A stretch of 64,000 nucleotides of DNA from Desulfofundulus salinus (lineage in GTDB: Bacteria; Bacillota; Desulfotomaculia; Desulfotomaculales; Desulfovirgulaceae), in NCBI RefSeq assembly GCF_003627965.1, contig NZ_RBWE01000001.1, positions 2,192,511 to 2,256,510 of the forward strand, written 5' to 3'. Shown here piece after piece: positions 51,837 to 61,529 of the stretch. A program made the position numbers and the translations under genes. The notes beneath the pieces were generated by a model that was given only the letters and a program-made list of their open reading frames with translations, was not told the DNA's origin and did not search any database. Numbering within the stretch: the stretch's first letter is position 1; the number at the start of each line of letters is the position of its first letter.

Positions 51837-52745
51837 TTAAGATATATGCTTTTGAATGGTCTCTACATTTCCATAGCCATCTGTTTTGATCATGTTTACC
51901 AACTCGTCCATAGTTTTAGCGACCTTTACTCCAGCTTTTTTTAATCTCTCCATTTTTGATGCAGCAGTTCCTTTGCCCTTTTGTACTATGGCACCGGCAT
52001 GGCCCATCCTTTTCCCTTGAGGTGCAAGCTGTCCTCCAATAAAAGCATACACCTGTTTAGGATAGTTAGTTTTCTCTATATACTCGGCGACTAATTCTTC
52101 GTTGCTTCCTCCGATTTCACCGATAAGAACAATTGCCTTTGTCTCGTCATCATCTTTAAATAACTCCAGTGCTTCAACTGCTGTAAGACCATTCACCGGG
52201 TCCCCGCCAATCCCTATACAGGTGGATTGGCCTATGCCGTTATAAGTTAAATTTGATGAAATTTCATGAGTCATGGTCCCACTTCTGGATATAACACCAA
52301 TATTTCCCTGGCTGTAGATATAGCCAGGCATTATTCCCACTTTTGATTTTCCAGGGCTGATAATGCCAATGGTGTTGGGTCCTATAACTATCGTCCCATA
52401 TTCCTTGGCTAACCATTTAATCTTTAAAGTATCATGAACAGGAACATGCTCCGTTACTATAACTACTAAAGGTATCCCATTTTCAATTGCCTCTTCAGCA
52501 GCAGATAAAACTCCTGGCGGAGGCACCATAATTAATGAAGCATTAATATCGGGATGCTGTTCCAATGCTTCTTTTACTGTATCATAGACAGGCACGCCAT
52601 AAACTTCACTTCCACCTTTGCCAGGAGTCACTCCTGCCAGTACTTTTGCATTATACTCCAGCATCAATTTAGTATGATGAGAGCCGTGTTTACCTGTTAT
52701 TCCTTGAATAACTACTTTGGTATTTTCATCAACCAACACTGACAT
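51837..52745 (-). CDS. sucD: succinyl-CoA synthetase (acyl-CoA ligase) alpha subunit
   Basis: 302 residues. Carries the CoA-binding Rossmann domain (GITGKHGSHHTKLMLEY, GVTPGKGG) and the phospho-His in MGHAGAIV near residue 250 that shuttles phosphate to ADP. The ATG at 52745 is chosen (AGAGGAG eight bases upstream); it overlaps sucC by 17 bases. With SucC it converts succinyl-CoA or a similar acyl-CoA to the acid with ATP formation, the energy-conserving step of this operon. Malate-type or other acyl-CoA specificity cannot be excluded. Confidence 0.92.
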   Translation of the reverse strand: MSVLVDENTKVVIQGITGKHGSHHTKLMLEYNAKVLAGVTPGKGGSEVYGVPVYDTVKEALEQHPDINASLIMVPPPGVLSAAEEAIENGIPLVVIVTEHVPVHDTLKIKWLAKEYGTIVIGPNTIGIISPGKSKVGIMPGYIYSQGNIGVISRSGTMTHEISSNLTYNGIGQSTCIGIGGDPVNGLTAVEALELFKDDDETKAIVLIGEIGGSNEELVAEYIEKTNYPKQVYAFIGGQLAPQGKRMGHAGAIVQKGKGTAASKMERLKKAGVKVAKTMDELVNMIKTDGYGNVETIQKHIS

Positions 52746-53901
52746 TTCCGGCACTCCTCTCACGAACCAGTTTCATCAATAATTCAGCGGCTTCATCAGT
52801 AGAACCGTATTTTATCAAAGGCACGTTATACTTTTCCAGCAGCTTCCAGCCTTCTTCCTGATGGTGACCCCTCATTTTGACAACTATAGGTATATCGACC
52901 TTATGTTTTTCTAAGACATCAACAATGCCCTGGGCCATAATAGCGCAGTTATTGATTCCCCCAAATAAATTTGCAATTACTCCCTTAACTCCGGGTGTCT
53001 TCAATACTACCTCTAAGGCCTTTGCCATTCTCTCCCTCGTTACACCACCGCCGGTGTCCAAAAAGTTGGCCGGGATACCTCCATGGTGGTAAATTGTGTC
53101 CATGGTAGCTAATCCAACACCGGCGCCACCACCAATAATTCCTATATAGCCATTATTCTCCAGGAGGACAAATGGAAATCCTGCTTCTTTTGCTTCTTTT
53201 TCTAAAGGCTTCAGATTTTCATTTAACCTTTCCCATGGCAGATCCGGATGCCTGTAGCTGGAAGAATCATCAACAACCAACTTAGAATCCGCAGCAATTA
53301 TTTCATTATCGCCAGTTATCACTAGCGGGTTAATTTCTACAGTAGTGGCATCATAATCGAAATACACCCTGACTAGACCATACAAAATCTTTCCGGCCTG
53401 AACAAGCTGCTTTCCATGAAAACCAAGCTGCCGCATAAAGTCATTCGCCTGATGAATTTTAAAGGGTTTTAAAACTTCTAAAGGCTGCTTAACAATTTTT
53501 TCCGGGTGCTTTTCTGCAACCTCCTCGATATCCATTCCGCCTTCTGCACAACCAATAATAACCGGCTTTTGCAATTCAGGATCCAGGGTAATGCCCAAAT
53601 ACAATTCTTTGGCAATATTAATCTTTTCCTCAACCAGTAATAATTTAACTGTTTCTCCCTTTACTTCCTTTCCAAGTAACTGCTCAGCAAGAGCCTTTGC
53701 CTCATCAGGAGTTTTTGCAAACTTAACTACTCCAGCCTTCCCCCTCCCGCCGGAAGAGATCTGAGCCTTTAGAACTACTTCACTGCCAATTTTCTCTGCT
53801 GCTTCTTTGGCTTCCTCCGGGGTTGTAGCTTTTTCACCACGGGGAATAGGGATACCATAAGATTTAAAAATTGCTTTTCCTTCAATCTCATACAAAAGCA
53901 T
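52729..53901 (-). CDS. sucC: succinyl-CoA synthetase (acyl-CoA ligase) beta subunit
   Basis: 390 residues. ATP-grasp domain at the N-terminus (Gly-rich loop in AQISSGGRGKAGVVKF) and a C-terminal ligase domain with LFGGINNCAIMA and the GGGVTRERM loop. Nucleotide-binding residues fit the ADP-forming type. It lies between the 2-hydroxyacid dehydrogenase and sucD and is translationally coupled to sucD, so it works downstream of the acyl-CoA produced by the oxidoreductases. Confidence 0.92.
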   Translation of the reverse strand: MLLYEIEGKAIFKSYGIPIPRGEKATTPEEAKEAAEKIGSEVVLKAQISSGGRGKAGVVKFAKTPDEAKALAEQLLGKEVKGETVKLLLVEEKINIAKELYLGITLDPELQKPVIIGCAEGGMDIEEVAEKHPEKIVKQPLEVLKPFKIHQANDFMRQLGFHGKQLVQAGKILYGLVRVYFDYDATTVEINPLVITGDNEIIAADSKLVVDDSSSYRHPDLPWERLNENLKPLEKEAKEAGFPFVLLENNGYIGIIGGGAGVGLATMDTIYHHGGIPANFLDTGGGVTRERMAKALEVVLKTPGVKGVIANLFGGINNCAIMAQGIVDVLEKHKVDIPIVVKMRGHHQEEGWKLLEKYNVPLIKYGSTDEAAELLMKLVRERSAGNVSVG

Positions 53902-53916
53902 TATTGACTCCCTCCG

Positions 53917-54846
53917 TCAGCTATTCTTCAGGCCTTCGAGCATTTTCTGGGCAATTATTTCGGCAACACGGTTTTGGGCTTCAACAGTCCAGGCACCCAA
54001 ATGAGGGGTAATTAAGAAATTATCTAAATCAAACAATTTGATATGTTTTACGGGTTTTTCCGGGGGTGGTTCATCTTCTAAAACATCACATCCTACACCG
54101 GCAAGCTTACCGTTTTTAAGAGCCTCATAAGCAGCCTCCTCATCGAGAACCCCACCCCGGCTCATGTTCACAATATAGGCACCGTCTTTCATTTTTTTAA
54201 TCTGATCGTACGATATCAAATGATATGTTTCTTTAGTCAAGGGAACGTGGATTGTAATTATGTCTGCAGTTGCAAACAACTCATCCAAAGTCATTAACCG
54301 TATGTCGGCGGGTAAGGCATCCTGGGTTACATACGGGTCATACGCAACAACCTGCATTTTGAAGGCACGGGCAATTTCAGCAACACGTAAACCTATTTTT
54401 CCTACTCCTATAATCCCAATGGTTTTCCCGGACAACTCATTGCCCATAAATAGGTATTTATTCCAGCAGCCTTCCTCCTTCACCTTTTTACTCGCAGCGT
54501 AAATGCGCCTGCTTAAAGCTAAAATATGAGCAAAAGTTAATTCAGCGACTGAATCCATATTGCCGCCAGGAACATTATATACTTTAATATTTTTCTTTTT
54601 CGCATACTCAACATCTATATGGTTTAGTCCAGCGCCGGGCATTCCAATTACTTTAAGCTTTTTGGCCTTATCAATAATTTCTTTATCAATCGGAGTATTT
54701 ACCCTCACAAGAACTGCATCGTAGTCTTCAATAACTTTTAACAACCCGGCTTTATCAATATCAAAAGCCTTTGTTACTTCACATTCTTTTTCAAGAATTT
54801 TAATACCGACCTCTTCTAAAGGATCAGCAAGTAAAACCTTATACAT
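53917..54846 (-). CDS. D-2-hydroxyacid dehydrogenase (SerA-like)
   Basis: 309 residues. NAD-binding motif GIIGVGKIGLRVAEIA near residue 140, catalytic Arg in VNMSRGGVLDE, Glu in CDVLEDEPP and His in TPHLGAWT, as in the D-isomer-specific family. It lacks the C-terminal ACT/ASB extension of long PGDH forms, so a catabolic 2-hydroxyacid rather than serine biosynthesis is favoured. Between korB and sucC in the AT-rich operon. Stereochemistry (R) comes from the family; substrate is inferred to be the racemase product or an imported hydroxyacid. Confidence 0.88.
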   Translation of the reverse strand: MYKVLLADPLEEVGIKILEKECEVTKAFDIDKAGLLKVIEDYDAVLVRVNTPIDKEIIDKAKKLKVIGMPGAGLNHIDVEYAKKKNIKVYNVPGGNMDSVAELTFAHILALSRRIYAASKKVKEEGCWNKYLFMGNELSGKTIGIIGVGKIGLRVAEIARAFKMQVVAYDPYVTQDALPADIRLMTLDELFATADIITIHVPLTKETYHLISYDQIKKMKDGAYIVNMSRGGVLDEEAAYEALKNGKLAGVGCDVLEDEPPPEKPVKHIKLFDLDNFLITPHLGAWTVEAQNRVAEIIAQKMLEGLKNS

Positions 54847-54857
54847 TATTTCACCCC

Positions 54858-55700
54858 TTAGCTCTTATTTTCAAAACTCTCTTGGAGTTTTAGTAATTGC
54901 GCTGACAAGTCAGGGATATTTTCCTTTTTCACAAACTCACCAATTATAAATTTTCCTTCTAATTCTTGCTCAGACATATCCTGGGCTTTTTTTATACTAA
55001 CTGACTGTTCCTTAACCCAGTTATACAAAACACTGGGATTACGGAATTTATTCTTTCTTCCGTATTGAACGGGACAAGGTGAAAGAACCTCGATAAAGGA
55101 AAAACCTTTATGTTCAATTGCCTTTTTAATGGCTTTTGTCAACGGCACGGGATGCATTACGGTCCACCGTTCCACATGGGTAGCACCTGCCGCTTCGGCT
55201 AAGCGACAAAGGTCAAAAGGTCTTTCAATATTCCCATAGGGCGAAGTGGATGCATATTTTCCCTCGGGGGTAGTGGGGGCTACCTGACCGCCCGTTCGAC
55301 CGAAGATCATATTGTTTGAACAAATGGTAATTAAATCTACATTACGCCTTGCGGCATGGATAAAATGGTTGCCACCAATGGCCGCCAGGTCTCCATCACC
55401 CGTAAGGGCAAAAACTTTCAATTTCGGGTTCATTAATTTTAACCCGGTTGCCATGGGTAGGGCTCTCCCGTGTGTAGTGTGCAACCAGTCAGCATTTATA
55501 TAATTGCCTGTAAGGCCCCAGCATCCTATACCCGTTACAAAGCTGGTTTCATCGATATCTATTCCCAATTCGTCTATGGCCCGGATAATAGCCGCCAATA
55601 TAAGTCCATTGCCACAACCAGGGCACCAAATATGGGGTAAAAACTGCTTACGCATGTATTTAAATGCCGGATGCTGCCGTACAACCTCACTCATTTTCAT
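54858..55700 (-). CDS. korB: 2-oxoacid:ferredoxin oxidoreductase beta subunit, set 2
   Basis: 280 residues. TPP-binding subunit: WCPGCGNG near residue 26, GIGCWGLTGNYINADW, the TPP motif GDGDLAAIGGNHFIHAARRN and CSNNMIFGRTGGQVAPTT. No extra ferredoxin domain. Decarboxylates a 2-oxoacid to the acyl-CoA with ferredoxin as acceptor, together with korA and korC of the same set. Overlaps korA by 14 bases. Sequence family suggests 2-oxoglutarate-type (Kor/Oor) enzymes, not pyruvate. Confidence 0.92.
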   Translation of the reverse strand: MKMSEVVRQHPAFKYMRKQFLPHIWCPGCGNGLILAAIIRAIDELGIDIDETSFVTGIGCWGLTGNYINADWLHTTHGRALPMATGLKLMNPKLKVFALTGDGDLAAIGGNHFIHAARRNVDLITICSNNMIFGRTGGQVAPTTPEGKYASTSPYGNIERPFDLCRLAEAAGATHVERWTVMHPVPLTKAIKKAIEHKGFSFIEVLSPCPVQYGRKNKFRNPSVLYNWVKEQSVSIKKAQDMSEQELEGKFIIGEFVKKENIPDLSAQLLKLQESFENKS

Positions 55701-56838
55701 TCACCGCCTTTTCAATGGAAGCCAGTATTTCACCTGGTGTATGGTAGGCGCCCCCAATTTTGGGCAAATGATTAACCTGCACTCCATAGGGGTCTACAAC
55801 GCGTTTTACTTCCCTAAGTAATTTACCAGTATTCATTTCAGCGACTAACATTTTTTTAGTAGCCCCTGCCACCTCAATTAACTGCTCATCGGCAAATGGC
55901 CAGATGGTAATCAACCGGAAATAACCAGCCTTAATACCTTTCTGTCGGGCCATTTTGACCGCTTCCAGGGCGGAGCGGGAAACGCAACCGCAAGATACTA
56001 CAACCAGTTCAGCATCGTCCAGGAACAAGCCCTCTGTTTTAACAATGTCCTTTTTAGCATTTAGTATTTTGTTGCATAACCTGTTTATTAGCTGGGTGTG
56101 AAGGGCTGCATCAGTTTGGTTTGTTCTACCTGTTGCATCATGGGTGTTGTTTTCAACCATTACTTTAAATCCATCCCCAAATTTTGCCATGGGAGGTATG
56201 CCGTCGTCATCAGGCTTCCAGGGCAGGAAGTGTTCCTTATCTTCTGGCCTCGGCCTTTTTCTCTCAATTATATCTAACGTTTCGGGTATATAAATGTTTT
56301 CCCTCATATGGGCTATAATTTCGTCACTCAAAAGAATGACGGGAGTCCTGTACTTCTCCGCTAAATTAAACGCTTCTATCGTTTTATCATATAATTCCTG
56401 CACTGAATTGGGATAAATGACTATTAATTCATAGTCGCCATGACTCCCCCATTTGGCCTGCATTAGATCTCCCTGGGCCGCCCTGGTTGCCTGACCAGAA
56501 CTGGGTCCACTGCGCTGCACATCCACAATTACGCAGGGTGTTTCCGTCATAACCGCCATACCTATGTTCTCCTGCATCAGTGAGAAACCAGGTCCTGAGG
56601 TAGCAGTCATGGCTTTTGCGCCGGCCCATGAAGCGCCAATCACTGCGCTGAGGGATGCCAACTCGTCTTCCATCTGTATAAAAATGCCCTTTTCCTGCGG
56701 CATCCTTATGGCCATGGTTTCGGCTATCTCTGAGGCAGGGGTAATAGGGTACCCGGCAAAAAAGCGGCAACCCGCAGCGATTGCAGCCTCTACCACTGCC
56801 TCATTTCCCTGTAAAAATTGACGACCGCTAATTCTCAT
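55687..56838 (-). CDS. korA: 2-oxoacid:ferredoxin oxidoreductase alpha subunit, set 2
   Basis: 383 residues. Carries GYPITPASEIAETMA near residue 30, MTATSGPGFSLMQENIGMA, and the GQATRAAQGDLMQAKWGSHGDYE region that shapes the 2-oxoacid pocket. Its counterpart in set 1 has closely similar motifs with a few substitutions, suggesting duplicated enzymes with different oxoacid range. Overlaps korC by 11 bases. Confidence 0.92.
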   Translation of the reverse strand: MRISGRQFLQGNEAVVEAAIAAGCRFFAGYPITPASEIAETMAIRMPQEKGIFIQMEDELASLSAVIGASWAGAKAMTATSGPGFSLMQENIGMAVMTETPCVIVDVQRSGPSSGQATRAAQGDLMQAKWGSHGDYELIVIYPNSVQELYDKTIEAFNLAEKYRTPVILLSDEIIAHMRENIYIPETLDIIERKRPRPEDKEHFLPWKPDDDGIPPMAKFGDGFKVMVENNTHDATGRTNQTDAALHTQLINRLCNKILNAKKDIVKTEGLFLDDAELVVVSCGCVSRSALEAVKMARQKGIKAGYFRLITIWPFADEQLIEVAGATKKMLVAEMNTGKLLREVKRVVDPYGVQVNHLPKIGGAYHTPGEILASIEKAVNENE

Positions 56839-57391
56839 TGCCGCCCCTCCTCCCCATAATTTCTTTCACGGCTCTAAAACCTTCCCTGGCTGCGTTCATA
56901 TTCAGTTCTTTGGCATACGCAGGAACACTGGCTTCAATAATTTTCAACAGTGATTCAAGGGAAACGATATTCGAGGCCGCAGAAACAGCCCCCAACATCA
57001 CCATGTTCGCGGCTATTTTGTTACCCATATCCGTTGCAATTTTAGTTGCCCGAACCGGGTAGGGCGTAAAACTTCCGCTCAGGTTCAGCTGCACTAAATC
57101 CGCATCATATATAATGATGGAATTGTCCTTGATTTCAGAGCCGTACTTCTCTGCTGCTTCCTGAGACATTAAAACGAGCAAATCAGTTTTATCCACTTTA
57201 GGGTAATCGATTTTCTCCTCCGAAATGACAACCTCCGATTTTGCCGCTCCCCCACGACTGTCCGGTCCATAGAGTTGAGTTTGGACGGCGTTTTTCCCTT
57301 CTTCTATGCTGGCGGCTTTAGCTAAAATTACTCCGGCAAGTACGACACCCTGTCCACCAAAACCACCAAATCTAATCTCGTACTTTGGCAA
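56828..57391 (-). CDS. korC: 2-oxoacid:ferredoxin oxidoreductase gamma subunit, set 2
   Basis: 187 residues, gamma domain (GGFGGQGVVLAG near residue 8, TQLYGPDSRGGAAKSEVVIS, MVMLGAVSAASNI) that completes the CoA-binding site. It directly follows larA and starts the second oxidoreductase set. No delta (ferredoxin) subunit gene accompanies this set, so it may share the ferredoxin encoded before set 1 or use soluble ferredoxin. Confidence 0.92.
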   Translation of the reverse strand: MPKYEIRFGGFGGQGVVLAGVILAKAASIEEGKNAVQTQLYGPDSRGGAAKSEVVISEEKIDYPKVDKTDLLVLMSQEAAEKYGSEIKDNSIIIYDADLVQLNLSGSFTPYPVRATKIATDMGNKIAANMVMLGAVSAASNIVSLESLLKIIEASVPAYAKELNMNAAREGFRAVKEIMGRRGGNEN

Positions 57392-57392
57392 T

Positions 57393-58691
57393 TTAAGCGT
57401 CGCCTCCCTTAACTGTCATTACCTGAATGCTATGGGGTAATACCACAACTTTGGCATCCTCGCCGAAACGCTCTAATCCATAATTTAAAGCCTCTTGCAA
57501 ACTGGCCATTGCCTTCATATGCATATCCTGGACTATGTCAGGAGTTTTAGAATTGGTAATGATCAGGTCAGCATGTTTTAGGGTTAAGGCAAGCAGGTAT
57601 GCCCTTTGACCACCGGCAGGGTAACCGTTTGCCCTGATGTTATCAATTAGCTCAACTATGTTCGACGCTTTACTCATAAGATCGTAAAACCGTTTTTCTC
57701 CCAGCCCTTCACCTGCTCCCTCTTCAGTTTGGGCGGGCGTTATAATCAAACCACCTCTTTTTACAGAGGGGAATTGACTAAAGGCAATACAACTGGCGCC
57801 CCTTGTGGCCTGATATAAATTGGTATCTTTGGGGAAACCAACGCCGGCAATGGCAATGTCCGCCTGTCCGGCAATTTCCACTTCGTAGATATCCCGGGCC
57901 ATTTCTACTCCCCGGTAAAAGGCCTCCCTGAAGTCACCTGCTACAATGCCTGCTATCTCTGCCCTGTCGTTTAATACCGCATTGACAATAAAACCCAGCC
58001 CGGCCATTTCAGCTATTTCCATGGCATTTTCGTGAAAAATGTTTCCACTTAAATTGCCTAACTTTGTTTGCGGGTGGTCAAAAACTGCGGGGCGGTGTTG
58101 AAACATTATTGTTTCTTCCCCCGCTACCCCAATGGCAATACTTTTGCGGCCCCCGCTAAAACCGGCAAAAAAGTGCGGTTCAATTATTCCTGTACTAATG
58201 ACCAGATCGGCCTGCAAAACAAGTTTATTCACCCATACGGGGCAACCGTATTTCGTTTTACCTAAATATGTCAAACCCGAATCGTCATACCCCACGTGGT
58301 TAACTACCTTAATATTTTCAACGATCTGGCTGCCAAGTTTTTCAACCAGCTCATCTTCTGTGTTTGGGCGGTGAAGCCCGGTAGCAACTAAAATAGTGAT
58401 ATTTTCTGTCTTCACCCCTGCATTCTGTAATTCTTCAATTACGGGTGGCAGCAATAGGGAATCAGGGCATGGCCTGGTAATATCAGTAACAACAATGGTC
58501 ACCCTTTTTTTCCCCTTTGCCAGCTCAATCAGGGGTTTACTGTTAATCGGGCTTTTGAGCGCCTGTTTAATTACGGTTAAAGGATCACTAAGAGGCCGTA
58601 CGGGTTTTGGCTCCAAAATTCCTAAAAGATTTTTATCGGGGATGTCAACTGTTATTTCGTTTTTATGAAAAGGAATACTTAAAACCGCCAT
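57393..58691 (-). CDS. larA: LarA-family nickel-pincer 2-hydroxyacid racemase
   Basis: 432 residues. Residues known from Lactobacillus LarA are all present at nearly the same positions: Asp70 and Arg73 (TDITRP), His107 (GLHRP), His173 (EPHFFAGFSGG), Lys183 (GGRK) and His199 (QHRP). It should bind the nickel-pincer (NPN) cofactor and racemise or epimerise a 2-hydroxyacid. LarA homologues differ in substrate (lactate, malate, phenyllactate, 2-hydroxyglutarate), and the sequence alone does not decide. It sits between two oxoacid oxidoreductase sets. No larB, larC or larE cofactor genes are in the window. Confidence 0.93.
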   Translation of the reverse strand: MAVLSIPFHKNEITVDIPDKNLLGILEPKPVRPLSDPLTVIKQALKSPINSKPLIELAKGKKRVTIVVTDITRPCPDSLLLPPVIEELQNAGVKTENITILVATGLHRPNTEDELVEKLGSQIVENIKVVNHVGYDDSGLTYLGKTKYGCPVWVNKLVLQADLVISTGIIEPHFFAGFSGGRKSIAIGVAGEETIMFQHRPAVFDHPQTKLGNLSGNIFHENAMEIAEMAGLGFIVNAVLNDRAEIAGIVAGDFREAFYRGVEMARDIYEVEIAGQADIAIAGVGFPKDTNLYQATRGASCIAFSQFPSVKRGGLIITPAQTEEGAGEGLGEKRFYDLMSKASNIVELIDNIRANGYPAGGQRAYLLALTLKHADLIITNSKTPDIVQDMHMKAMASLQEALNYGLERFGEDAKVVVLPHSIQVMTVKGGDA

Positions 58692-58712
58692 GTTGCTAAC
58701 CCCTTATTTAGT

Positions 58713-59246
58713 TTAATAATTTGCGGCAAGAGATAACCCGTAATTAACGGCTTTGAGGTTTAAATCTACTGTTTTGGATGGAACGGATTTTTCAACTGCC
58801 TGCCTCAATGCATCATCAGACACGACTTTTGTAATTCTGTTAATAACCCCCAACATAACCATATTTGCAACCAGTTTTAACCCGAATTCATCTACTGTAT
58901 ATTTAGTTACAGGAATCGCATAGAGCCGTTCGGGCTGAACATCTTTTAACTGAACCATGCTTGAATCAACAAAAGCATAATCGAAAGGCTTTCCATATAA
59001 GTACTTGTCATAAGCTTCTTGAGACATGGCAACTACGATATTCGGTTTGGTTACAAGCAGGGTGTCTATTTCCTCGTCCGAGATTACCAGGTCGGAACGG
59101 GCGGCCCCACCCCTTGCTTCGGGGCCGTATGATTGAGTGTGTGCAGCATTTTTCCCATCTAAGATTGCGGCCAATCCCAGTACAACACCGGCAAGCATAA
59201 CACCTTGTCCACCAAAGCCGGAAATTCTGCATTCAATGCGGCTCAC
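58713..59246 (-). CDS. korC: 2-oxoacid:ferredoxin oxidoreductase gamma subunit, set 1
   Basis: 177 residues. GFGGQGVMLAGVVL near residue 9, TQSYGPEARGGAARSDLVIS and VMLGVINRITKV match the gamma family. It shares a base with the end of korB and is followed by larA after 21 bases. Paralogue of the gamma subunit of set 2. Confidence 0.92.
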   Translation of the reverse strand: MSRIECRISGFGGQGVMLAGVVLGLAAILDGKNAAHTQSYGPEARGGAARSDLVISDEEIDTLLVTKPNIVVAMSQEAYDKYLYGKPFDYAFVDSSMVQLKDVQPERLYAIPVTKYTVDEFGLKLVANMVMLGVINRITKVVSDDALRQAVEKSVPSKTVDLNLKAVNYGLSLAANY

Positions 59247-60070
59247 TAATTGGCACCTCCCGATTGCCTGGCTTCTTCTGCAATTGATCGAAGTACCTCG
59301 GTAAATTCAGGTAATTCCCTGTCAATAAATTCACCGACTGGAATTTGATCCCCATTAAAACTTTGCAGGCCCTCTGGTCCGTTGTATGTTTTTGACGCTT
59401 TTTTAAACCACCGCACCATCTCTGATGCATTCTTATAACCAAGGCGACGGCCAAATTGCGTGGGACACTGACTGATCACATCTATAAAAGCAAACCCTTT
59501 TTTCGATAAGCCCTTAGCTATGGATTTTTTCAGTTGCACCGGGTGGGCTGTGGTCCATCGGGCTACAAAACTGGCTCCACACGCTTCCACTAACTTGCAC
59601 AGGTCAAAGGGCGGTTCGGGATTCCCATACGGGCTGGTCATGGTGTAGGCCTTGAACGGGGTTGTTGGAGATAACTGTCCACCCGTCATGCCATAGTTGC
59701 TGTTGTTTATACAAATGACCAGCATATCAATGTTCCGCCTTGCGGCATGGATCAAATGATTGCCCCCAATTGCCGCGCTGTCCCCGTCTCCTGTAAATAC
59801 AATTACCTTTAAATCAGGACGACCGATTTTTACACCTGTGGCATAGGCAATGGGCCGCCCGTGATTTGTATGAAAGACGTCAACGTTAAAGGGCGGCGCA
59901 ATCCAGCCATTGCAACCGCTGCCGGAAAGCAGGACAAATTCATCTAAGTTATGATTGCTTTCCAACATTGCTTCTAAAGTACAGCGAAGTATGATACCGC
60001 TACCGCATCCCGGACAGAATATAAATGGCAACTCATTTTCTCTTATATACTTTAATAATGGGTGTCTCAT
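59246..60070 (-). CDS. korB: 2-oxoacid:ferredoxin oxidoreductase beta subunit, set 1
   Basis: 274 residues. FCPGCGSGIILR near residue 18, SGCNGWIAPPFNVD, the TPP motif GDGDSAAIGGNHLIHAARRN, and NNSNYGMTGGQLSPTTPF. Like set 2 it is the short form without a ferredoxin domain. Four-base overlap with korA. Catalyses CoA-dependent oxidative decarboxylation of a 2-oxoacid with reduced ferredoxin as product. Confidence 0.92.
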   Translation of the reverse strand: MRHPLLKYIRENELPFIFCPGCGSGIILRCTLEAMLESNHNLDEFVLLSGSGCNGWIAPPFNVDVFHTNHGRPIAYATGVKIGRPDLKVIVFTGDGDSAAIGGNHLIHAARRNIDMLVICINNSNYGMTGGQLSPTTPFKAYTMTSPYGNPEPPFDLCKLVEACGASFVARWTTAHPVQLKKSIAKGLSKKGFAFIDVISQCPTQFGRRLGYKNASEMVRWFKKASKTYNGPEGLQSFNGDQIPVGEFIDRELPEFTEVLRSIAEEARQSGGAN

Positions 60071-61218
60071 GAAATCACCTCTTTTACAGGTCTTAAAATC
60101 TCATCAATGCTGTGCATTTCTCCGCCAATTTTCGTTATTGAAATAATATCGTCCACAAGGTCCCGGCATGCCCGCTGTACTTCCAGGTACATTTGCCCCA
60201 AATTATTCTCAACAACGAACAATGCCTTTAAATTACGGGCTAGATTTCTTATATAGGCTTCATGAAATGGCCAAATTGTTTTTAGTCTAATATAACCGAG
60301 TTTTATACCCTGATTTCTCGCTTGTTTAACTGCTCCCAGTGAAGAACGCGCTGCGGAACCATAAGAAACAATAGCAGCCTCTGCATCTTCCATAAATCTC
60401 GCATCGATTTCCGCAATATCTTCAACATTATTATTTATTTTAGCGCACAACCTGCGTATTAATTTGTCGTGTGCTTCAGGAATGTGTGCGGCCCTTCGTC
60501 CTGTTTCATCATGCGTTTGTGGTTCAACCAGTATGCGGTAGCCTTCACCCAATGAGGCCATTGGAGGAATCATATCATCATCCGGCTGAAAAGTTTTATA
60601 TTCTCCCGGCGGTAGAAGCGGCTTTTTGCGATTGATTATTTTAATTTCTTCTTGATCCCGAATTATGACTTTTTCTCGAGCATGTCCCAGGATTTCATCC
60701 GATAAAACAATTACGGGCACACGATATTTTTCCGCCAAATTAAACGCCCGAATAGTTAAATCAAACATTTCCTGTCCTGAATAAGGAGCCAAAGCAATGA
60801 TTTCATAATCGCCGTGGCTGCCCCAGCGGCTCTGCATGATATCACTTTGCGAAGATTTAGTGGCCTGACCGATAGCCGGTCCTCCCCTTTGAACATTAAC
60901 TATAACACAAGGCGCCTCTTCCATAACAGCATTTCCCAGGTTTTCCTGCATCAATGTAAAGCCGGGGCCAGAAGTTGCCGTCATTACTTTTAGCCCGGTA
61001 TAAGAAGCACCTATCAGCGAGGCCATTGAGCCAATCTCATCTTCCATCTGAACATAATAGCCGCCAACTTTAGGTAATTCCCTTGACATAAATTCTGCAA
61101 TTTCAGTTGAAGGGGTAATGGGATACCCGGCAAAAAACCTGCAACCTGCGGCCAGCGCTCCTTTGGCGCACGCTATATTTCCTTGGATGAACTCTACTTT
61201 CCCCTTCATTGACTTCAT
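60067..61218 (-). CDS. korA: 2-oxoacid:ferredoxin oxidoreductase alpha subunit, set 1
   Basis: 383 residues with GYPITPSTEIAEFMS, VMTATSGPGFTLMQENLG and GQATKSSQSDIMQSRWGSHGDYE. Compared with set 2, several pocket-adjacent positions differ (PAIGQATKSS against PSSGQATRAA), which could change substrate preference. ATGA overlap with the ferredoxin gene upstream. Confidence 0.92.
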   Translation of the reverse strand: MKSMKGKVEFIQGNIACAKGALAAGCRFFAGYPITPSTEIAEFMSRELPKVGGYYVQMEDEIGSMASLIGASYTGLKVMTATSGPGFTLMQENLGNAVMEEAPCVIVNVQRGGPAIGQATKSSQSDIMQSRWGSHGDYEIIALAPYSGQEMFDLTIRAFNLAEKYRVPVIVLSDEILGHAREKVIIRDQEEIKIINRKKPLLPPGEYKTFQPDDDMIPPMASLGEGYRILVEPQTHDETGRRAAHIPEAHDKLIRRLCAKINNNVEDIAEIDARFMEDAEAAIVSYGSAARSSLGAVKQARNQGIKLGYIRLKTIWPFHEAYIRNLARNLKALFVVENNLGQMYLEVQRACRDLVDDIISITKIGGEMHSIDEILRPVKEVIS

Positions 61219-61454
61219 GCCCCCCTGGATTCTAAAGTAGAATCTTCAGCTATAAAGATGGCAAAATCGGGACAGAATAACGTGCATGTACCGCAGAGGA
61301 TGCATTTTTCATCGTCAACTACGGGAGGAAAAACTCCTTTTTTGTTCATAGTAGTGCTTGGTTTAAGGGCTTCCTTAGGGCAAAAGTCAATGCAAAGGCT
61401 ACATCCTTTACAAAGGGAAGCGTCGACGTAAATTTTGCCATTTTTTCTGTTCAA
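61215..61454 (-). CDS. korD: 2x[4Fe-4S] ferredoxin, delta subunit
   Basis: 79 residues with CKGCSLCIDFCP and CILCGTCTLFCP, the two-cluster delta subunit of 2-oxoacid oxidoreductases. The TTG at 61454 is preferred because GAGGGGG lies about ten bases upstream; the longer frame starts inside that site. It heads the oxidoreductase operon, after the transporter genes. Confidence 0.9.
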   Translation of the reverse strand: MNRKNGKIYVDASLCKGCSLCIDFCPKEALKPSTTMNKKGVFPPVVDDEKCILCGTCTLFCPDFAIFIAEDSTLESRGA

Positions 61455-61491
61455 TTTTTGAAAACCCCCTCGCAATTTTTTATGAATCAGA

Positions 61492-61518
61492 TCCTGGGTG
61501 GGGAAACCCCACCCAGGA
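61492..61518. promoter_or_regulatory. perfect 12-bp hairpin after tctC
   Basis: TCCTGGGTGGGG and CCCCACCCAGGA with an AAA loop, 11 bases after the tctC stop. On the minus strand the next bases are not T-rich, so it is more likely a processing or stability structure that sets transporter above enzyme levels; the plus side has CTTTTAATT. Confidence 0.75.
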
Positions 61519-61529
61519 CTTTTAATTAG